Below, one piece after another: positions 31,512 to 31,682 of a stretch of 31,682 bases of DNA. A program made the translations under genes and the position numbers. The notes beneath the pieces are model-generated. The model was not told the DNA's origin and did no database searches. It saw only the letters and a program-made list of their open reading frames with translations. Source of the stretch: CAYSPU01 sp964432995 (GTDB lineage Bacteria > Verrucomicrobiota > Verrucomicrobiia > Limisphaerales > JAHDYP01); the NCBI GenBank assembly GCA_964432995.1, contig CAYSPU010000030.1:1-31682 (forward strand), given 5' to 3'. Within the stretch, counting starts at the first letter, position 1. The number at the start of each line of letters is the position of its first letter.

Positions 31512-31682
31512 TAGAAGAGCGTGGAGCAGATCGTGCCCCCGTCAGTCCGCTTCTGCCCGCGAACCACGTCGGGATCTGAAACAGCGCGTGAACCCGACCG
31601 ACGGATCAGGTCGCCGCCGGATCGATGTTGAACAGAAGACCGCAGAGGACCGAAAAGAGGCATGCGCCGCGAAAAGCAGAAG

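Larger units (their letters stand above)
31224..31682. other. Repeat-rich region at the right end, no gene seen
   Basis: After the transporter stop, these 459 bases hold a 36-bp palindrome, two tracts of period-7 repeats that are complementary to each other, another period-7 tract, and a copy of the 27-nt dispersed repeat. No open frame here looks coding. Confidence 0.75.

Overview
This is a GC-rich bacterial window, probably from a member of the Verrucomicrobiota (Limisphaerales/Pedosphaera-like). The placement is an inference from several signs: two-component sensors with propeller repeats, very large GAF/PAS proteins, a sulfatase-modifying-factor remnant, and abundant palindromic and heptameric repeats lying between or inside genes. 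No rRNA, tRNA, CRISPR array or intact insertion sequence was seen. A run of 10 Ns (5768-5777) is an assembly gap inside one gene.

Positions 19979 to 1 (minus strand) look like one operon of about 20 kb whose genes overlap by 4 bases (ATGA) or lie up to 18 bases apart. In transcription order they are: a GAF/PAS sensor without a kinase domain; mtaC (methanol corrinoid protein); mtaB (methanol:corrinoid methyltransferase); ramA-like (ATP-dependent corrinoid reductive activase with two 4Fe-4S motifs); a DUF1638 protein; a giant kinase-like/AAA-ATPase/GAF/PAS protein interrupted by the N gap; a propeller histidine kinase; a single-domain receiver; and a receiver protein cut off by the left edge. 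A corrinoid methyl-transfer cassette is thus enclosed by signalling proteins. No acceptor methyltransferase is present in the window. Two palindromic elements sit in frame inside the ramA-like and DUF1638 genes.

19980-20513 has no gene. 20514-20898 (+) is a wrecked formylglycine-generating-enzyme-like (SUMF1) pseudogene. 20911-21933 (+) encodes a 340-aa protein, tentatively of a papain-fold/BtrH-like family. 21934-22691 has no convincing gene.

22692-28686 is more conventional: comM/yifB (minus), divergent from an oligopeptidase B-like lipoprotein peptidase, then a DUF457-type membrane protein and a secreted protein of unknown function whose 5' end is built from palindromic repeats.

28714-30488 (minus) is a two-gene ATPase plus TOPRIM-like module with a GTGA overlap, resembling the two-component layout of some anti-phage systems. 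Next to it is the C-terminal remnant of an MFS transporter (30717-31223, plus). The right end (31224-31682) holds a 36-bp palindrome, period-7 repeats and a second copy of a 27-nt repeat.
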